A DNA stretch of 64,000 nt from the NCBI GenBank assembly GCA_963706875.1, contig CAVPNW010000002.1:1-64000 (forward strand). The letters run 5' to 3'. The first letter of the stretch is position 1. Every line of letters begins with the position of its first letter. Source of the stretch: Prado023 sp963706875 (GTDB lineage Bacteria > Actinomycetota > Actinomycetes > S36-B12 > CAIYMF01). This document shows, piece after piece, positions 28,253-38,183 of this stretch. The translations under genes and the position numbers were made by a program. Below the pieces are notes generated by a model. That model was not told the DNA's origin. It did no database searches and worked only from the letters and a program-made list of their open reading frames with translations.

Positions 28253-30579
28253 TGGTCCGACCCCGGCGGCCGGACCTCACCCATCGGGTCAGCCGGGTCG
28301 CCCGGGATGTGGCCGGTCGGTGGTGCACCCTCACCTGCCTGGGGGTCACCTGCAGGAGGCGTGCCGTGGGAGGAGGTGGGGTGCGCAGCCGACGGATGGG
28401 CGACCCCGGGGCCATGGGACTGGCCACCGTTGCTCCCAGCCGGGCCGGGTGCTCCGGGCGCTCCAGCCGGACCGGGTGCTCCAGGTGCCGGCTCCCACCC
28501 CGTCGAGGACCCGATCGACGGTACCGGGGCGCCGTTCGATCCGGAGGGGATGGGGTTCGGGTACGTCCCATCAGGGGCGGGCGGGCCGTACGTGCCGGGG
28601 ATCGGCGACCCGTAGGTCCCGCCAGGAGCCGGCAGGCCGTACGCACCGAGCATGGAGCCACCCACGGCGACCGGATCGCCGAGCCGCTCGGGGACGTCCA
28701 CCGGGGGGCGGTCCGAGGGGGCACGCCGCTCCGAACCCGTCCACGCCGGGCGGGAGGGCCGAAGGTGCAGCTCGGTGAAGATCGCGGCCACCTGCTCCTT
28801 GTTCAGCGTCTCCTTGGCCAGGAGCTCGATGACCAGCTTGTCGAGCACGTCGCGGTTGTCCACGAGGATCTCGAAGGCCTCGTTGTGCGCGTGGTCGATG
28901 AGGCTGCGGACCTCCTCGTCGATCGCTGCGGCGATCTCCTCGGAGTAGTCGCGGGTGTGGCCCATGTCGCGGCCGAGGAAGACCTCGCCGTTCTCCTTGC
29001 CGTAGCGGATGGCCCCGAGCCGCTCGGTCATGCCGTACTGGGTGACCATCGCCCGCGCCACCGCTGTTGCCTTCTCGATGTCGTTCGAGGCGCCCGTGGT
29101 GGGGTCGTGGAAGACCAGCTCCTCGGCAGCGCGACCACCCAGCATGTAGGCCAGCTGGTTGAGCATCTCGCTGCGCGTCGTGGAGTACTTCTCCTGGTCG
29201 GGCAGGACCATCGTGTAGCCCAGCGCGCGCCCCCGGGGCAGGATCGTGATCTTGTGCACGGGGTCGTTGCCGGGAAGGGCCGCGGCCACCAGGGCGTGCC
29301 CGCCCTCGTGGTAGGCCGTGATCCGCTTCTCCTTGTCGTCCATGACCCGCGTGCGCTTCTGCGGACCTGCGATGACGCGGTCGATCGCCTCGTCGAGGGC
29401 GCGGTTGTCGATCAGGGCCGCGCCCGAGCGTGCGGTCAGCAGGGCTGCCTCGTTGAGCACGTTGGCCAGATCCGCACCGGTGAAGCCGGGGGTGCGCCGC
29501 GCGACCGCCTCCAGGTCGATCCCGGGAGCCATCGGCTTGCCGCGGGCATGGACCTTGAGCACCTCGTGGCGGCCCAGGAGGTCCGGGGGGGAGACCTGGA
29601 TCTGGCGGTCGAACCGGCCCGGACGCAGCAGCGCGGGGTCCAGGATGTCCGGCCGGTTGGTCGCGGCGATCAGGATCACGCCACCGGAGACGTCGAAGCC
29701 GTCCATCTCGACGAGCAGCTGGTTCAGGGTCTGCTCACGCTCGTCGTGGCCCCCGCCGAGGCCCGCGCCGCGATGCCGGCCGACGGCGTCGATCTCGTCG
29801 ACGAAGATGATCGCGGGCGCGTTGGTCTTCGCCTGCTCGAACAGGTCGCGCACCCGGGAGGCGCCGACACCGACGAACATCTCGACGAAGTCCGAGCCGG
29901 AGATCGAGAAGAACGGGACGCCGGCCTCCCCGGCGACAGCTCGGGCCAGCAGCGTCTTGCCGGTTCCGGGCGGGCCGTAGAGCAGGACGCCCTTGGGGAT
30001 CTTGGCGCCCACGGCCTGGAACCGGGCCGGGTCCTGGAGGAACTCCTTGATCTCCCCGAGCTCCTCGACGGCCTCCTCGGCGCCGGCGACGTCGGAGAAG
30101 GTCGTCTTCGGCAGGTCCTTGCTCAGCGGCTTGGCCTTGGACTTGCCGAAGCTCATGACCCTCGAACCGCCGCCCATCTGGTTCATGAAGAAGAACAGCA
30201 GCGCCAGGACGAGGAAGATCGGCAGCAGGGAGACGAGCATCGTCACCAGGAACGACTGGCGGGGGACCTTGACGTTGTAGGACGCGAGTGTGCCCTTGTC
30301 CACCTCGGCCTGGAGGGTTTCCTGCAGCTTCACGCCCTGGCCGTCGATGTACTCGGCGAACTTCTTGGACCCGTCGGTGTACTCGACCTCGATACGCTGG
30401 TCCACGTCGACCAACAGGGCCTTGCTGACCTGGCCGTTGTCGATGGCGGTGACCACCTCGGAGGTGTCCACCTGGCGCGGGCCGGTGACGTCGGAGACCA
30501 GGCTGCTGCCGATGAGCAGCAGCAGCGTGGCGATCAGGATCCAGAAGATCGGACCACGTAGGAAGCGCTTCACGTCCAT
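28249..30579 (-). CDS. ftsH: ATP-dependent zinc metalloprotease FtsH
   Basis: FtsH is a membrane-bound AAA protease. The 776-aa product has TM helices at about 10-26 and 112-131 flanking the extracytoplasmic domain. Walker A GPPGTGKT (202-209) and Walker B IIFVDEID follow, then the SRH (ATNRPDILDPALLRPGRFD). The zinc site is HEGGH (424-428). After about residue 640 comes a Pro/Gly-rich tail, unusual in that it repeats GTYG(S/P)P motifs (PGGTYGSPIPGTYGPPAPDG). This makes it longer than E. coli FtsH (644 aa); low-complexity tails occur in actinobacterial homologues. The ATG at 30579 is chosen because the first TM helix follows directly. Confidence 0.96.
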   Translation of the reverse strand: MDVKRFLRGPIFWILIATLLLLIGSSLVSDVTGPRQVDTSEVVTAIDNGQVSKALLVDVDQRIEVEYTDGSKKFAEYIDGQGVKLQETLQAEVDKGTLASYNVKVPRQSFLVTMLVSLLPIFLVLALLFFFMNQMGGGSRVMSFGKSKAKPLSKDLPKTTFSDVAGAEEAVEELGEIKEFLQDPARFQAVGAKIPKGVLLYGPPGTGKTLLARAVAGEAGVPFFSISGSDFVEMFVGVGASRVRDLFEQAKTNAPAIIFVDEIDAVGRHRGAGLGGGHDEREQTLNQLLVEMDGFDVSGGVILIAATNRPDILDPALLRPGRFDRQIQVSPPDLLGRHEVLKVHARGKPMAPGIDLEAVARRTPGFTGADLANVLNEAALLTARSGAALIDNRALDEAIDRVIAGPQKRTRVMDDKEKRITAYHEGGHALVAAALPGNDPVHKITILPRGRALGYTMVLPDQEKYSTTRSEMLNQLAYMLGGRAAEELVFHDPTTGASNDIEKATAVARAMVTQYGMTERLGAIRYGKENGEVFLGRDMGHTRDYSEEIAAAIDEEVRSLIDHAHNEAFEILVDNRDVLDKLVIELLAKETLNKEQVAAIFTELHLRPSRPAWTGSERRAPSDRPPVDVPERLGDPVAVGGSMLGAYGLPAPGGTYGSPIPGTYGPPAPDGTYPNPIPSGSNGAPVPSIGSSTGWEPAPGAPGPAGAPGAPGPAGSNGGQSHGPGVAHPSAAHPTSSHGTPPAGDPQAGEGAPPTGHIPGDPADPMGEVRPPGSDQ

Positions 30580-30777
30580 CCTTGCCCGGGTCACCCCGAC
30601 CGTCGCTCGGGCCGTGCGTGCGCACCCCAGCCCGCACCCGCCCGCCGGGCCGCACGCCCGTATGAAGAAACTACACCGAACCGCCGACACCGGCTCCCGC
30701 GGTTCGCGCTGGGCGTATGGCCTTACCGGATGCTGACCTGCCCCAACCGGGGCCCCGGGTATGGCGCCCGGGGGCGT

Positions 30778-31329
30778 TCAGCTGTAGACGTGCGGGGCCA
30801 GGGTCCCGATCTCACGCAGGTTGCGGTACCTCTCGGCGTAGTCCAGGCCGTACCCGACGACGAACTCGTTGGGGATGTCGAACCCGATGTACTTCGGCTC
30901 GAGCTCGACCTTCACGGCCTCGGGCTTGCGCAGCATGGTCAGCACCTCGACCGATGCAGCACCGCGGGCCGTCAGGTTGCGCATCAGCCAGGACAGCGTC
31001 AGCCCGGAGTCGATGATGTCCTCGACGATCAGCACGTGCCGACCGGTGATGTCGGTGTCGAGGTCCTTGAGGATCCGAACGACTCCCGAGGACTTCGTCG
31101 ACGAGCCGTAGGACGACACCGCCATCCAGTCCATCTGCAGGTGGATGCTCATCGCGCGCGCGAGGTCGGCCATGACCATGATCGCGCCCTTGAGGACCCC
31201 GACCAGCAGGACGTCGCGTCCCTCGTAGTCGACATCGACCTGGGCGGCCATCTCCTTCAGGCGGGCCTGCAGCGTCGCCTCGTCGATGAGGACCTTCTCG
31301 AGGTCAGAACCAATGTGCGCGGCGTCCAC
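30778..31329 (-). CDS. hpt: hypoxanthine phosphoribosyltransferase
   Basis: This salvages hypoxanthine (and guanine) to IMP/GMP with PRPP. The 183-aa product starts at GTG 31329. It has VGVLKGAIMVMADLAR, SSYGSSTKSSG, the PRPP loop VLIVEDIIDSGLTLSWL, and FDIPNEFVVGYGLDYAERYRN. It follows tilS by 5 nt and precedes ftsH by 198 nt, the classical tilS-hpt-ftsH order. Confidence 0.95.
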   Translation of the reverse strand: MDAAHIGSDLEKVLIDEATLQARLKEMAAQVDVDYEGRDVLLVGVLKGAIMVMADLARAMSIHLQMDWMAVSSYGSSTKSSGVVRILKDLDTDITGRHVLIVEDIIDSGLTLSWLMRNLTARGAASVEVLTMLRKPEAVKVELEPKYIGFDIPNEFVVGYGLDYAERYRNLREIGTLAPHVYS

Positions 31330-31334
31330 GGGGG

Positions 31335-32684
31335 TCAGACTCTCACAACCAGGGCGCCGGCCTCCCTGCGGGCACGTCGTCCGCCGGGAAGGGCCACCTC
31401 GGTCCGCCCGGATGCCCCGGGCTCGAGCAGCCCGGCCGTCGCGCGGATGTGGCCGGCCGTCAGCGAGCCGATCGGGCACCCGGCCTCGATCAGGAGGCGG
31501 CGGACCACCCGGTGCACGATCGCCGGGGGAAGCGGCTCCCCCGCGGTGGTGAGGGCGGCGATGGGCAGCACGGTGATGACGGTCCGGCCGGGTCGGCTGG
31601 CGATCGAGCCGTCGCCGGGCGCCAGCTCGCTGATCGTGACGGCCCGCGCCAGCGGCGCAGTGATCCATGCAGGTTGCTGCTCCTCTAGGGTCCACAACCT
31701 GAATGGATCACCGGAGCCCCCGACGGGGTCACCGGAGCTCGACCGGGCCTGCGGGGGCGGTGGGTCCCCCGGAGCGGGATCAGCTGCGGTGGCGCCGGCC
31801 GGCTGGGACGTGTCGGCGCGCTCGAGAGCCTGTGCCCACACACGCTCGGCCCAGGCGTCCAGCGCGTCGGCGTCCTCGCGTGCCTGGGTCGCCGTGCGGG
31901 CCAGCGCCTCGACGATCCCAGGGCCGAGAGCGTCCTCCAGCACCGGCAGCACCTCGTGACGGACACGCACGCGGGTGAACCCGACGTCGGTGTTGTGCGG
32001 GTCGGACCACGGTTCGAGCCGGGGGTCAGCCGCCGCGGCCTCGAGGGCGGCCGCGACCACCACGTCACGCGGGAGGTCCAGCAGCGGCCGTCGGTAGACC
32101 CCGGTTCGGGCAGCCATACCCGCCAGCGACCGGGTGCCGGAGCCGCGGGCGAGTCCGAGCAGCACCGTCTCGGACTGGTCCTCACGCGTGTGGCCGAGCA
32201 GGATGGCGGCAGCCGGAGCGGTCGCGAGCCGCTCATCGGGCGGCTCACCCGCGACGGAGCCCTCCATCCCGCGCCGCGCCGTGCGGTGCCCCGCGGAGGG
32301 CGCCCCCATCGGCGCCCCCACACCGGCCAGGGCGTCCAGCGCCGCGTACCGAGCGCGACGCGCCGCCGCCTCCAGGCCGCCGGAACCCGATCCCCGGGGT
32401 ACGTCGACAGCGATCACCCGGGCGTCCGAGCACCCCAGGATCCGCGCCTGCTCGGCGGCCCGCGCCGCAACCTCCGCGGAGCCAGCCTGGAGCTGGTGGT
32501 CGATCACCACCGCCTCGCAGAGCAGCCCGAGCTCGGCCCCCACGGCGACGGCCGCTGCCGTCAGCGCGAGGGAGTCGGCTCCCCCGCTGAGCGCGATCAC
32601 GACACGCTGGCCCGGCTCGAGGTCAGCCAGGCATTCCCTGACCGCCGCGCGCACTGCGGCCCGCGGGGGCCGCCGGGCGACCAT
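31335..32684 (-). CDS. tilS: tRNA(Ile)-lysidine synthase
   Basis: TilS modifies C34 of tRNA-Ile(CAU) to lysidine. From ATG 32684 the protein is 449 aa with the PP-loop SGGADS (33-38), the VIDHQLQAGSAEVA block and LLGHTREDQSETVLLGLARGSG-like signature. Two poorly conserved inserts are visible. One is near residues 125-150 (GAPMGAPSAGHRTARRG), between the PP-loop and the GHT motif. The other is a Pro/Ser-rich stretch near 300-325. These make it longer than many homologues. The start ATG shares one base with the stop of the upstream gene (TGATG). Confidence 0.9.
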   Translation of the reverse strand: MVARRPPRAAVRAAVRECLADLEPGQRVVIALSGGADSLALTAAAVAVGAELGLLCEAVVIDHQLQAGSAEVAARAAEQARILGCSDARVIAVDVPRGSGSGGLEAAARRARYAALDALAGVGAPMGAPSAGHRTARRGMEGSVAGEPPDERLATAPAAAILLGHTREDQSETVLLGLARGSGTRSLAGMAARTGVYRRPLLDLPRDVVVAAALEAAAADPRLEPWSDPHNTDVGFTRVRVRHEVLPVLEDALGPGIVEALARTATQAREDADALDAWAERVWAQALERADTSQPAGATAADPAPGDPPPPQARSSSGDPVGGSGDPFRLWTLEEQQPAWITAPLARAVTISELAPGDGSIASRPGRTVITVLPIAALTTAGEPLPPAIVHRVVRRLLIEAGCPIGSLTAGHIRATAGLLEPGASGRTEVALPGGRRARREAGALVVRV

Positions 32685-33739
32685 CAGCCCAGCACGCGGC
32701 GCACCCACGCCGCGGGGTCCTCGATCTCGACCGCCGAGGGCAGGTTCGCCGGCGCCTGCCAGATCTGGGCGAAGCCCTGGTCACCGGCCGAGCCGATCAC
32801 CGTCCGCACGAAGTCCGCGCCGCTGGTGTACTGGCGCAGCTTGGTCTCCAAGCCCATCATCCGGCGGACGAACCCGTCGACCGTGCCGGCCTGGGAGCGA
32901 CGGGCCGCGAAGCGCTCGCGGATCAGGGCGACCGTCGGCACGTGATCGGGTCCCACCTCGTCCATCACGTAGTCGGCGTGCCCCTCGAGCAGGGACATCA
33001 GGCCGGTGAGCCGGTCGAAGATCTCGCGCTGCGCCGGGGTCTGGAACGCCTCCATCAGGCTGGGCCCCGGTCGTCCGCGGGCAGCACCCACGACCGACTG
33101 CGTGACCGCCCCGAGACGGGCCATGAACTCCGCCACCGACAGGTCGCTGATGGCGACGAACGCCTGCACCTCAGCCAGGAAGTGGTCCTGCAGCCACGGG
33201 ACACCGCCGAACTGCGCCCGGTGGGTCTCCTCGTGCAGGCACACCCAGTAGCGGAAGTCCCGGGGGACGAGCTCCAGCTCGCGCTCGACCAGCACGATGT
33301 TCGGCGCGACCAGCAGCAGCCTGCCGGGCTTCCCGGGTGCGGTGAAGGCCTCGTACTGCCCCAGTACCTTGCCCGACAGCCAGGCCATCGCGCCGCCCAG
33401 TTGGGCGGCGGTGAGCCTGGAGCCGACCGCCTCGATCCCCGGGTTGGCCGTCTTGTCGGCCCGGGCGGAGACGAACGGGTCCAGTGCCACCCCGAGGCCG
33501 GCGATGTTGGACTGGATCCACTCCGCTCGGTCGACCACGACGGCCGGCGCGTGGGCGGGGTCGGCGTCGAGGCCGGTGAGCGCCCGGACCGGTTCGCGGG
33601 CCAGCTGGGCGAGCTCACGCAGCTCAGCGACCACCCCGTGGGCCTCGGTCGGGGTCGTCGCCGGACCCTTGGGCATGAACCGCAGCCCGATCTGCTCGGC
33701 CAGGGTCCAGTCCACGAGGTTCGCCACGTCAGGAAGCAT
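32684..33739 (-). CDS. zinc-dependent metalloprotease, DUF2342 (coenzyme F420-associated family)
   Basis: From the ATG at 33739 (MLPDVANLVDW) the protein is 351 aa; an ATG at 33793 would add 18 poorly conserved residues. It carries the zincin motif HEETH (169-173) in YWVCLHEETHRAQF, then LEGHADYVMDEVG, which supplies a further acidic ligand region. The family is widespread in actinobacteria and is annotated as F420-biosynthesis-associated from phylogenetic profiles, but its substrate is unknown. It lies between dacB and tilS in the usual order. Confidence 0.88.
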   Translation of the reverse strand: MLPDVANLVDWTLAEQIGLRFMPKGPATTPTEAHGVVAELRELAQLAREPVRALTGLDADPAHAPAVVVDRAEWIQSNIAGLGVALDPFVSARADKTANPGIEAVGSRLTAAQLGGAMAWLSGKVLGQYEAFTAPGKPGRLLLVAPNIVLVERELELVPRDFRYWVCLHEETHRAQFGGVPWLQDHFLAEVQAFVAISDLSVAEFMARLGAVTQSVVGAARGRPGPSLMEAFQTPAQREIFDRLTGLMSLLEGHADYVMDEVGPDHVPTVALIRERFAARRSQAGTVDGFVRRMMGLETKLRQYTSGADFVRTVIGSAGDQGFAQIWQAPANLPSAVEIEDPAAWVRRVLG

Positions 33740-33796
33740 AGGCGCGGTTGCTCGGACGGGTCCGGGGAGCGGCGACGGGTGAGCTGGCCGCACAGA

Positions 33797-35287
33797 TCAG
33801 GGGGCCTCGCAGTCGCATGCGACGAGGGCAGCAGCGGCGCGATCGAACGCAGCACGCGCCGCGAGGGTGCCGCCGGGGGTCGAGCCGTCGACGAAGGCGA
33901 AGGCCAGCAGGCGTCCATCGGGCCGGCTGGCGTACCCGGCGAGCGAGCCAACTCCCGTCAGCGTCCCGGTCTTGGCGCGCACGACGCCGCGCGCAGGCCG
34001 TTGGCCGGGCTGGCGGAACCTGGCAGCCAACGACCCCGTCGCCCCGGCCACAGGCAGGCCAGAGTGGATCGACCCGTACCCGTCCGAGGTGACCGCGAGC
34101 AGGTCGCTCAGGGTCGAGGGGGCCAGGCGGTTTCCGCGGGACAACCCGGAGGCGTCGGCGAACCGGGCGCCGGAGTCATCGACGCCCAACTCGCCGAGCA
34201 CGGCAGCAGCACGGTCGGCGACACCGGCGAAGCTGGCCGGCTCGCCGCCGGCCGATGCCCCAAGTCGGCCCAGGATCTCGGCGTAGTCGTTGTCCGAGGT
34301 GGCGAGCATGCGCTCGACCAGGACCCCGACAGGGGGCGACTCGACGTACGCCAGCGTCGCGGAACCGTCGGGGGCCTCAACCTCCTTGGGCTCGCCGCGG
34401 ACAGTCACGCCGGCGGCGGCCAATCGCTCGGCGAACACCTGACCCGTTCGGGCAGCCGGATCAGCCACACGGCTGACGCCCCGCGGAGCCCGGCGGCCCT
34501 GATCCACGACCAGGGCGCTGACCGGTGCGACGATGCCGGCCGCCGGGAACGAGTCGGCCCAGCTGGGATGCATCTCCGGCCCGGTGAACAGGGAGGCGTC
34601 GTACCCGACCTTCACCCGGGTGATCCCGCGCAGGGCCAGCGCGCGGGCGGTGGCGGCCGCGAGCTCCTCGAGCGACGCCGGTGTCAGGCTGGTCCCAGCC
34701 CCGCCGACCTTCGCACCGGTGGACCGCAGGCTGGGATCCCCGGCGCCGACGATCACGACCCGTGGGGTCTTGGCCTGCGGGTCCACCACGACGACGCGCG
34801 TGCGCAGCCGACTGTCGGGACCCAGCGCATCGAGGACCGAGGTGGCCGTGACCAGCTTCATCGTCGAGGCGGGGACGGTCGGGTCGTCCGAGGCGGAGTA
34901 GAGGACCTCACCGGTCGCGACGTCGATCACGTGGGCGGGGCTGCGTCCGGGGCCGAGCGCGCCGCCGGTCAGCAGCGGCGCGAGGGCGGCCTCGACTGCC
35001 TCAGGGTCGAGAGCCGCGCCGGTCGAAGTGATGGTCGAGGAGGACTCCTCAGGAGAGGGACCCGCCGACGTGGATGGGGCGCCGTCGGCACCATCGGCGA
35101 TGAGTTCTGAGTCGAGTGGGACCGGGATCAACACTGGCGCTGCCTGCGGTGCCCGGGGATCGAACGCGGCTCGCGGGCCAGTCACCGGATTGCCGACCGC
35201 TGCGACCTGCCCCCCGGCTCCCCCGGCAATCAGTAGCGCCGCAACCATCGCCACGAGGGCAGGTCGACAGGGCCACGATCGCTGCAC
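33797..35287 (-). CDS. dacB: D-alanyl-D-alanine carboxypeptidase/endopeptidase (PBP4 type)
   Basis: This trims or cleaves peptidoglycan cross-links outside the cell. The 496-aa product starts with GTG and has a signal peptide or anchor (ALVAMVAALLIAGGAGG), a Ser/Thr-rich spacer (65-95), then the S13 peptidase domain. Catalytic motifs are STMK (141-144), SDN in LATSDNDYAEIL, and KTG in RAKTGTLTGVG. Convergent with no gene; the penicillin acylase lies 46 nt upstream on the same strand. Confidence 0.94.
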   Translation of the reverse strand: MQRSWPCRPALVAMVAALLIAGGAGGQVAAVGNPVTGPRAAFDPRAPQAAPVLIPVPLDSELIADGADGAPSTSAGPSPEESSSTITSTGAALDPEAVEAALAPLLTGGALGPGRSPAHVIDVATGEVLYSASDDPTVPASTMKLVTATSVLDALGPDSRLRTRVVVVDPQAKTPRVVIVGAGDPSLRSTGAKVGGAGTSLTPASLEELAAATARALALRGITRVKVGYDASLFTGPEMHPSWADSFPAAGIVAPVSALVVDQGRRAPRGVSRVADPAARTGQVFAERLAAAGVTVRGEPKEVEAPDGSATLAYVESPPVGVLVERMLATSDNDYAEILGRLGASAGGEPASFAGVADRAAAVLGELGVDDSGARFADASGLSRGNRLAPSTLSDLLAVTSDGYGSIHSGLPVAGATGSLAARFRQPGQRPARGVVRAKTGTLTGVGSLAGYASRPDGRLLAFAFVDGSTPGGTLAARAAFDRAAAALVACDCEAP

Positions 35288-35333
35288 GACAGGAGCCTAC
35301 GTCGAGCAGCGCAGTCGTCGGCACAGCTCGCCG

Positions 35334-38078
35334 CTACCCCGCCGGGTTGAGCGTGAGCGTGTCCTCAGCCGCGGCCTCGACCGCCGCTAGCGTGAACGGC
35401 CAGGGCAGGGTCTGGCCGGCCGCCCACGGCTCCAGCTGGTCGTCGTAGTGCCGGTGGAAGGTGTGCCCGCTGGCGCCCGTGAGGTGGATCCACGTCGAGG
35501 CGTCGAAGTCGGCGAAGTCGACCACCGAGCGGAAACTGGGGATCCAGTCCACGTGGTAGGCCGGCTGCACCGCCGGTGCACCTGCGCACTCGGGCTCGTC
35601 GGCCTGCTCGCCCTCACAGGTCACCGAGGCATCCCACCCGACGGCGTTGACGATGCCCTTGCCGCCGCCGAGCTCGACCGGTCCGCGGTTGAACAACCAC
35701 TCGATCGGTGCGATCCCCGACGCTCCGAACGGGTTGGCCACCACCTCGAGGGTGTGCATCTGCCCCCAGGACCAGTCGGCGGTGTCCGATCCGAACCGCT
35801 CGACGAGCTCGCTGGCAGCGGCGGTCAGCGCCGCCTTCACGGTGGCGTCGCGCCCCTCATTCTCCGGGGTCGTGGTGTCGTCCCACCAGGGGTCGTCGGG
35901 GCGCTGCCAGAGGTCATCGACCACGACCCACCACCGGCCCCCACCGCTCGAGCGCGAGTCGGCGTCGAGCTCATCGTTGAACACCGGCTCCTGCAGGTTG
36001 CGCCAGAAGGCGTTGAAGTAGGCCGCCGGCGCGGAGTCGACGTCGTCGTGGAAGTCCCAGCCCTCGAACAGGGCGAACGCCTCAGCGGTCTGCTCATCGA
36101 GACCCGAGACCGAGGTCAGCATCCGCGGCACGAGGGTGGCTGCGTTGGTGTTGTACGTGTCGAGCTGCATGGCCGACAGCGCCGCTGCATCCAGCTTCTT
36201 CCCGCCCGAGGTCGCCTCCTCGAGCAGGTCGGTGATCCGCTGGGCGCGCTGACCGTAGTCCCAGTCGTCGGTCAGCAGGTACGGGTACTGCTCCCCGATG
36301 GCCGCGTTGTTCGCGGTGATCACCAGCCCGGAGTCCGGGTTGAGCATGTTCGGCAGGGAGTCGAACTCGATGAATCCCGTCCAGTCGTAGGACGAGTCCC
36401 AGCCCGGCACGGGGTACTTGCCCGAGTAGCCGGAGCGGATCGGGATCTGCCCCGGGGTCTGGTAGCCGATGTTGCCGTCGACATCGGCGTACGCGAGGTT
36501 CTGTGCCGGTACGTTCCAGTACTCCGCCGCCGCCCGGAACTCGTCCCAGCTCGTCATCCTGGCCAGTCCCAGGACGGCCTCGAAGAGCCGACCGGGCTCG
36601 AGGGCGGTCCAGCGGTAGGCGACGCCGAACCCCTCGCCCGCGTCCGGCGCGCCGTCAGGCACGGGGGCCGTCGCGGCGATCTCCTGCTCGGTCTCGCCGA
36701 CGTCGCTCATCAGCGGCCCATGTTCCGTGGCCCGGATCGTGATCGGCACGTCGTCACCGCCGGCCACCTTGATCACGTCCTCGATCACGGTGAACGGCCG
36801 GTGCTCGCCGTCGACGAAGTAGCCGGTCGCATCGATCTTCTCCAGGACCAGGTCGGTCACATCGGGACCGAGGTTCGTCACCGCCCATCCGGCGCGCTGG
36901 TTGTGGCCCGAGAGGACCGCGGGGACGCCGGGGAAGCTCATCCCCGCGAAGTCGTACCCGCACGTCGGGGAGACAGTCCGGCAGTGCAGGCCGATCTGGT
37001 ACCACACCGACGGCATCGCCGGGCCCAGGTGCGGGTCGTTGGCCAGCAGGGCCTTGCCGGTGGCCGACAGGGATGGCCCCACGATCCATGAGTTCGACCC
37101 CACGCCCTCACCCGAGGGGCCGATCAGGGCGTCCAAGGTGCTCTCGATCCGCGTGAGCCCGGTCAGCGCCGGGTCGACCGAGTCGAGGGCCTCGGCCGTG
37201 GCCCGGGCAAGTGGGCTCATGCCCAGCCGCGCAGCCGTCCCGGTGCCCAACCCGAGCGCGGCCTCCTCGGCGGCCTCGATCCGGTCGACCTCCCCCGGAT
37301 CAGGACACGCGCTGCCGGTGCAGCCCGACCCGGGCTCGCCCGCAGGAGTCGTCGCCTCGAAGTCGAACTCACCGTCGACGACCGTGCCCTGGGTGACGAT
37401 GACCGGATACTGCTCGAAGGGGAACTCGGGGAAGAGCTGCTGGGCACGCGGTCCCCCCACGGCCTGGGCGTACCGGACACGGTCGACCTCCTCCTCGGCG
37501 TTGCCACGCAGGTCCCAGGCGATGGCCTTGGCCCAGGCGAGGGTGTCCACCGGCGTCCAGGGCTCGATCGGGCCAGCACCACCGGTCGTTCGCAGCAGCA
37601 GGTACTCCAGGCCCAGCTCGGTCGGTGAGCGATCGGCGATGTAGGCGTTCACCCCGTCGGCGTAGGACTGCAGGACCGTCCGGGCATCGCCGGTCGCCAT
37701 CGCCCACTCCTGCTCGGCGACGCGACGCCAGCCCATCGTGCGCAGGTACTTGTCGGTGTCCAGCTGGCTCTCGCCGACGAGCTCGGAGATCCGCCCCCCG
37801 GTCACGTGCCGGTTGAAGTCCATCTGCCAGAACCGGTCCTGGGCGTGCACGTAGCCCTGCGCGAAGAACAGGTCCTCGGTGGTGTCGGCGTAGATGTTGG
37901 GGATGCCGTTGGCGTCGCGCACCACGGTGACGGGCGCGGACAGCCCCGCGACGTCGATGGTCCCGGAGGCCTGCGGGTACGAGCGGCGCACCATCCAGGT
38001 GAACCATCCGGCGAATGCCACCCCGACGACCAGGACGAGAACCAGCAGGCCGATCAGGATCTTGCCAACGAGTCGCAT
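35334..38078 (-). CDS. penicillin acylase family protein (Ntn hydrolase)
   Basis: The 914-aa product has an N-terminal membrane helix (5-27), probably an anchor. The alpha-chain opens VTVVRDANGIPNIYADT and DLFFAQGYVHAQDRFWQMD. Autocatalytic cleavage would occur before Ser328 in VGSNSWIVGP, making S328 the N-terminal nucleophile. Later motifs are LLANDPHLG, the GHNQRAGWAVTN block, and FHRHYDDQLEPWAAGQ near the C-terminus. Family members hydrolyse amides such as penicillins or acyl-homoserine lactones; the natural substrate here is unknown. It is divergent from ppa. Confidence 0.93.
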   Translation of the reverse strand: MRLVGKILIGLLVLVLVVGVAFAGWFTWMVRRSYPQASGTIDVAGLSAPVTVVRDANGIPNIYADTTEDLFFAQGYVHAQDRFWQMDFNRHVTGGRISELVGESQLDTDKYLRTMGWRRVAEQEWAMATGDARTVLQSYADGVNAYIADRSPTELGLEYLLLRTTGGAGPIEPWTPVDTLAWAKAIAWDLRGNAEEEVDRVRYAQAVGGPRAQQLFPEFPFEQYPVIVTQGTVVDGEFDFEATTPAGEPGSGCTGSACPDPGEVDRIEAAEEAALGLGTGTAARLGMSPLARATAEALDSVDPALTGLTRIESTLDALIGPSGEGVGSNSWIVGPSLSATGKALLANDPHLGPAMPSVWYQIGLHCRTVSPTCGYDFAGMSFPGVPAVLSGHNQRAGWAVTNLGPDVTDLVLEKIDATGYFVDGEHRPFTVIEDVIKVAGGDDVPITIRATEHGPLMSDVGETEQEIAATAPVPDGAPDAGEGFGVAYRWTALEPGRLFEAVLGLARMTSWDEFRAAAEYWNVPAQNLAYADVDGNIGYQTPGQIPIRSGYSGKYPVPGWDSSYDWTGFIEFDSLPNMLNPDSGLVITANNAAIGEQYPYLLTDDWDYGQRAQRITDLLEEATSGGKKLDAAALSAMQLDTYNTNAATLVPRMLTSVSGLDEQTAEAFALFEGWDFHDDVDSAPAAYFNAFWRNLQEPVFNDELDADSRSSGGGRWWVVVDDLWQRPDDPWWDDTTTPENEGRDATVKAALTAAASELVERFGSDTADWSWGQMHTLEVVANPFGASGIAPIEWLFNRGPVELGGGKGIVNAVGWDASVTCEGEQADEPECAGAPAVQPAYHVDWIPSFRSVVDFADFDASTWIHLTGASGHTFHRHYDDQLEPWAAGQTLPWPFTLAAVEAAAEDTLTLNPAG

Positions 38079-38183
38079 GGGGCAGACGCTAGCGAGGCCC
38101 CGCCCTCGAAGGCAGGTCCACCGGGCCGTCGCGGTAGGGTCGGCACATCCTGCACTTGGCCGTGCCGACCCCCTGGAGGCGAC

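Noticed and set aside
28249..28260. Riboswitch upstream of the folate or NAD genes
   Set aside because: The genes overlap or lie a few bases apart, leaving no leader. The panC upstream hairpins do not match a class I know.
28309..30561. Open frame of 750 codons antisense to ftsH
   Set aside because: FtsH has all catalytic motifs in the other strand; the antisense product is composition-driven.
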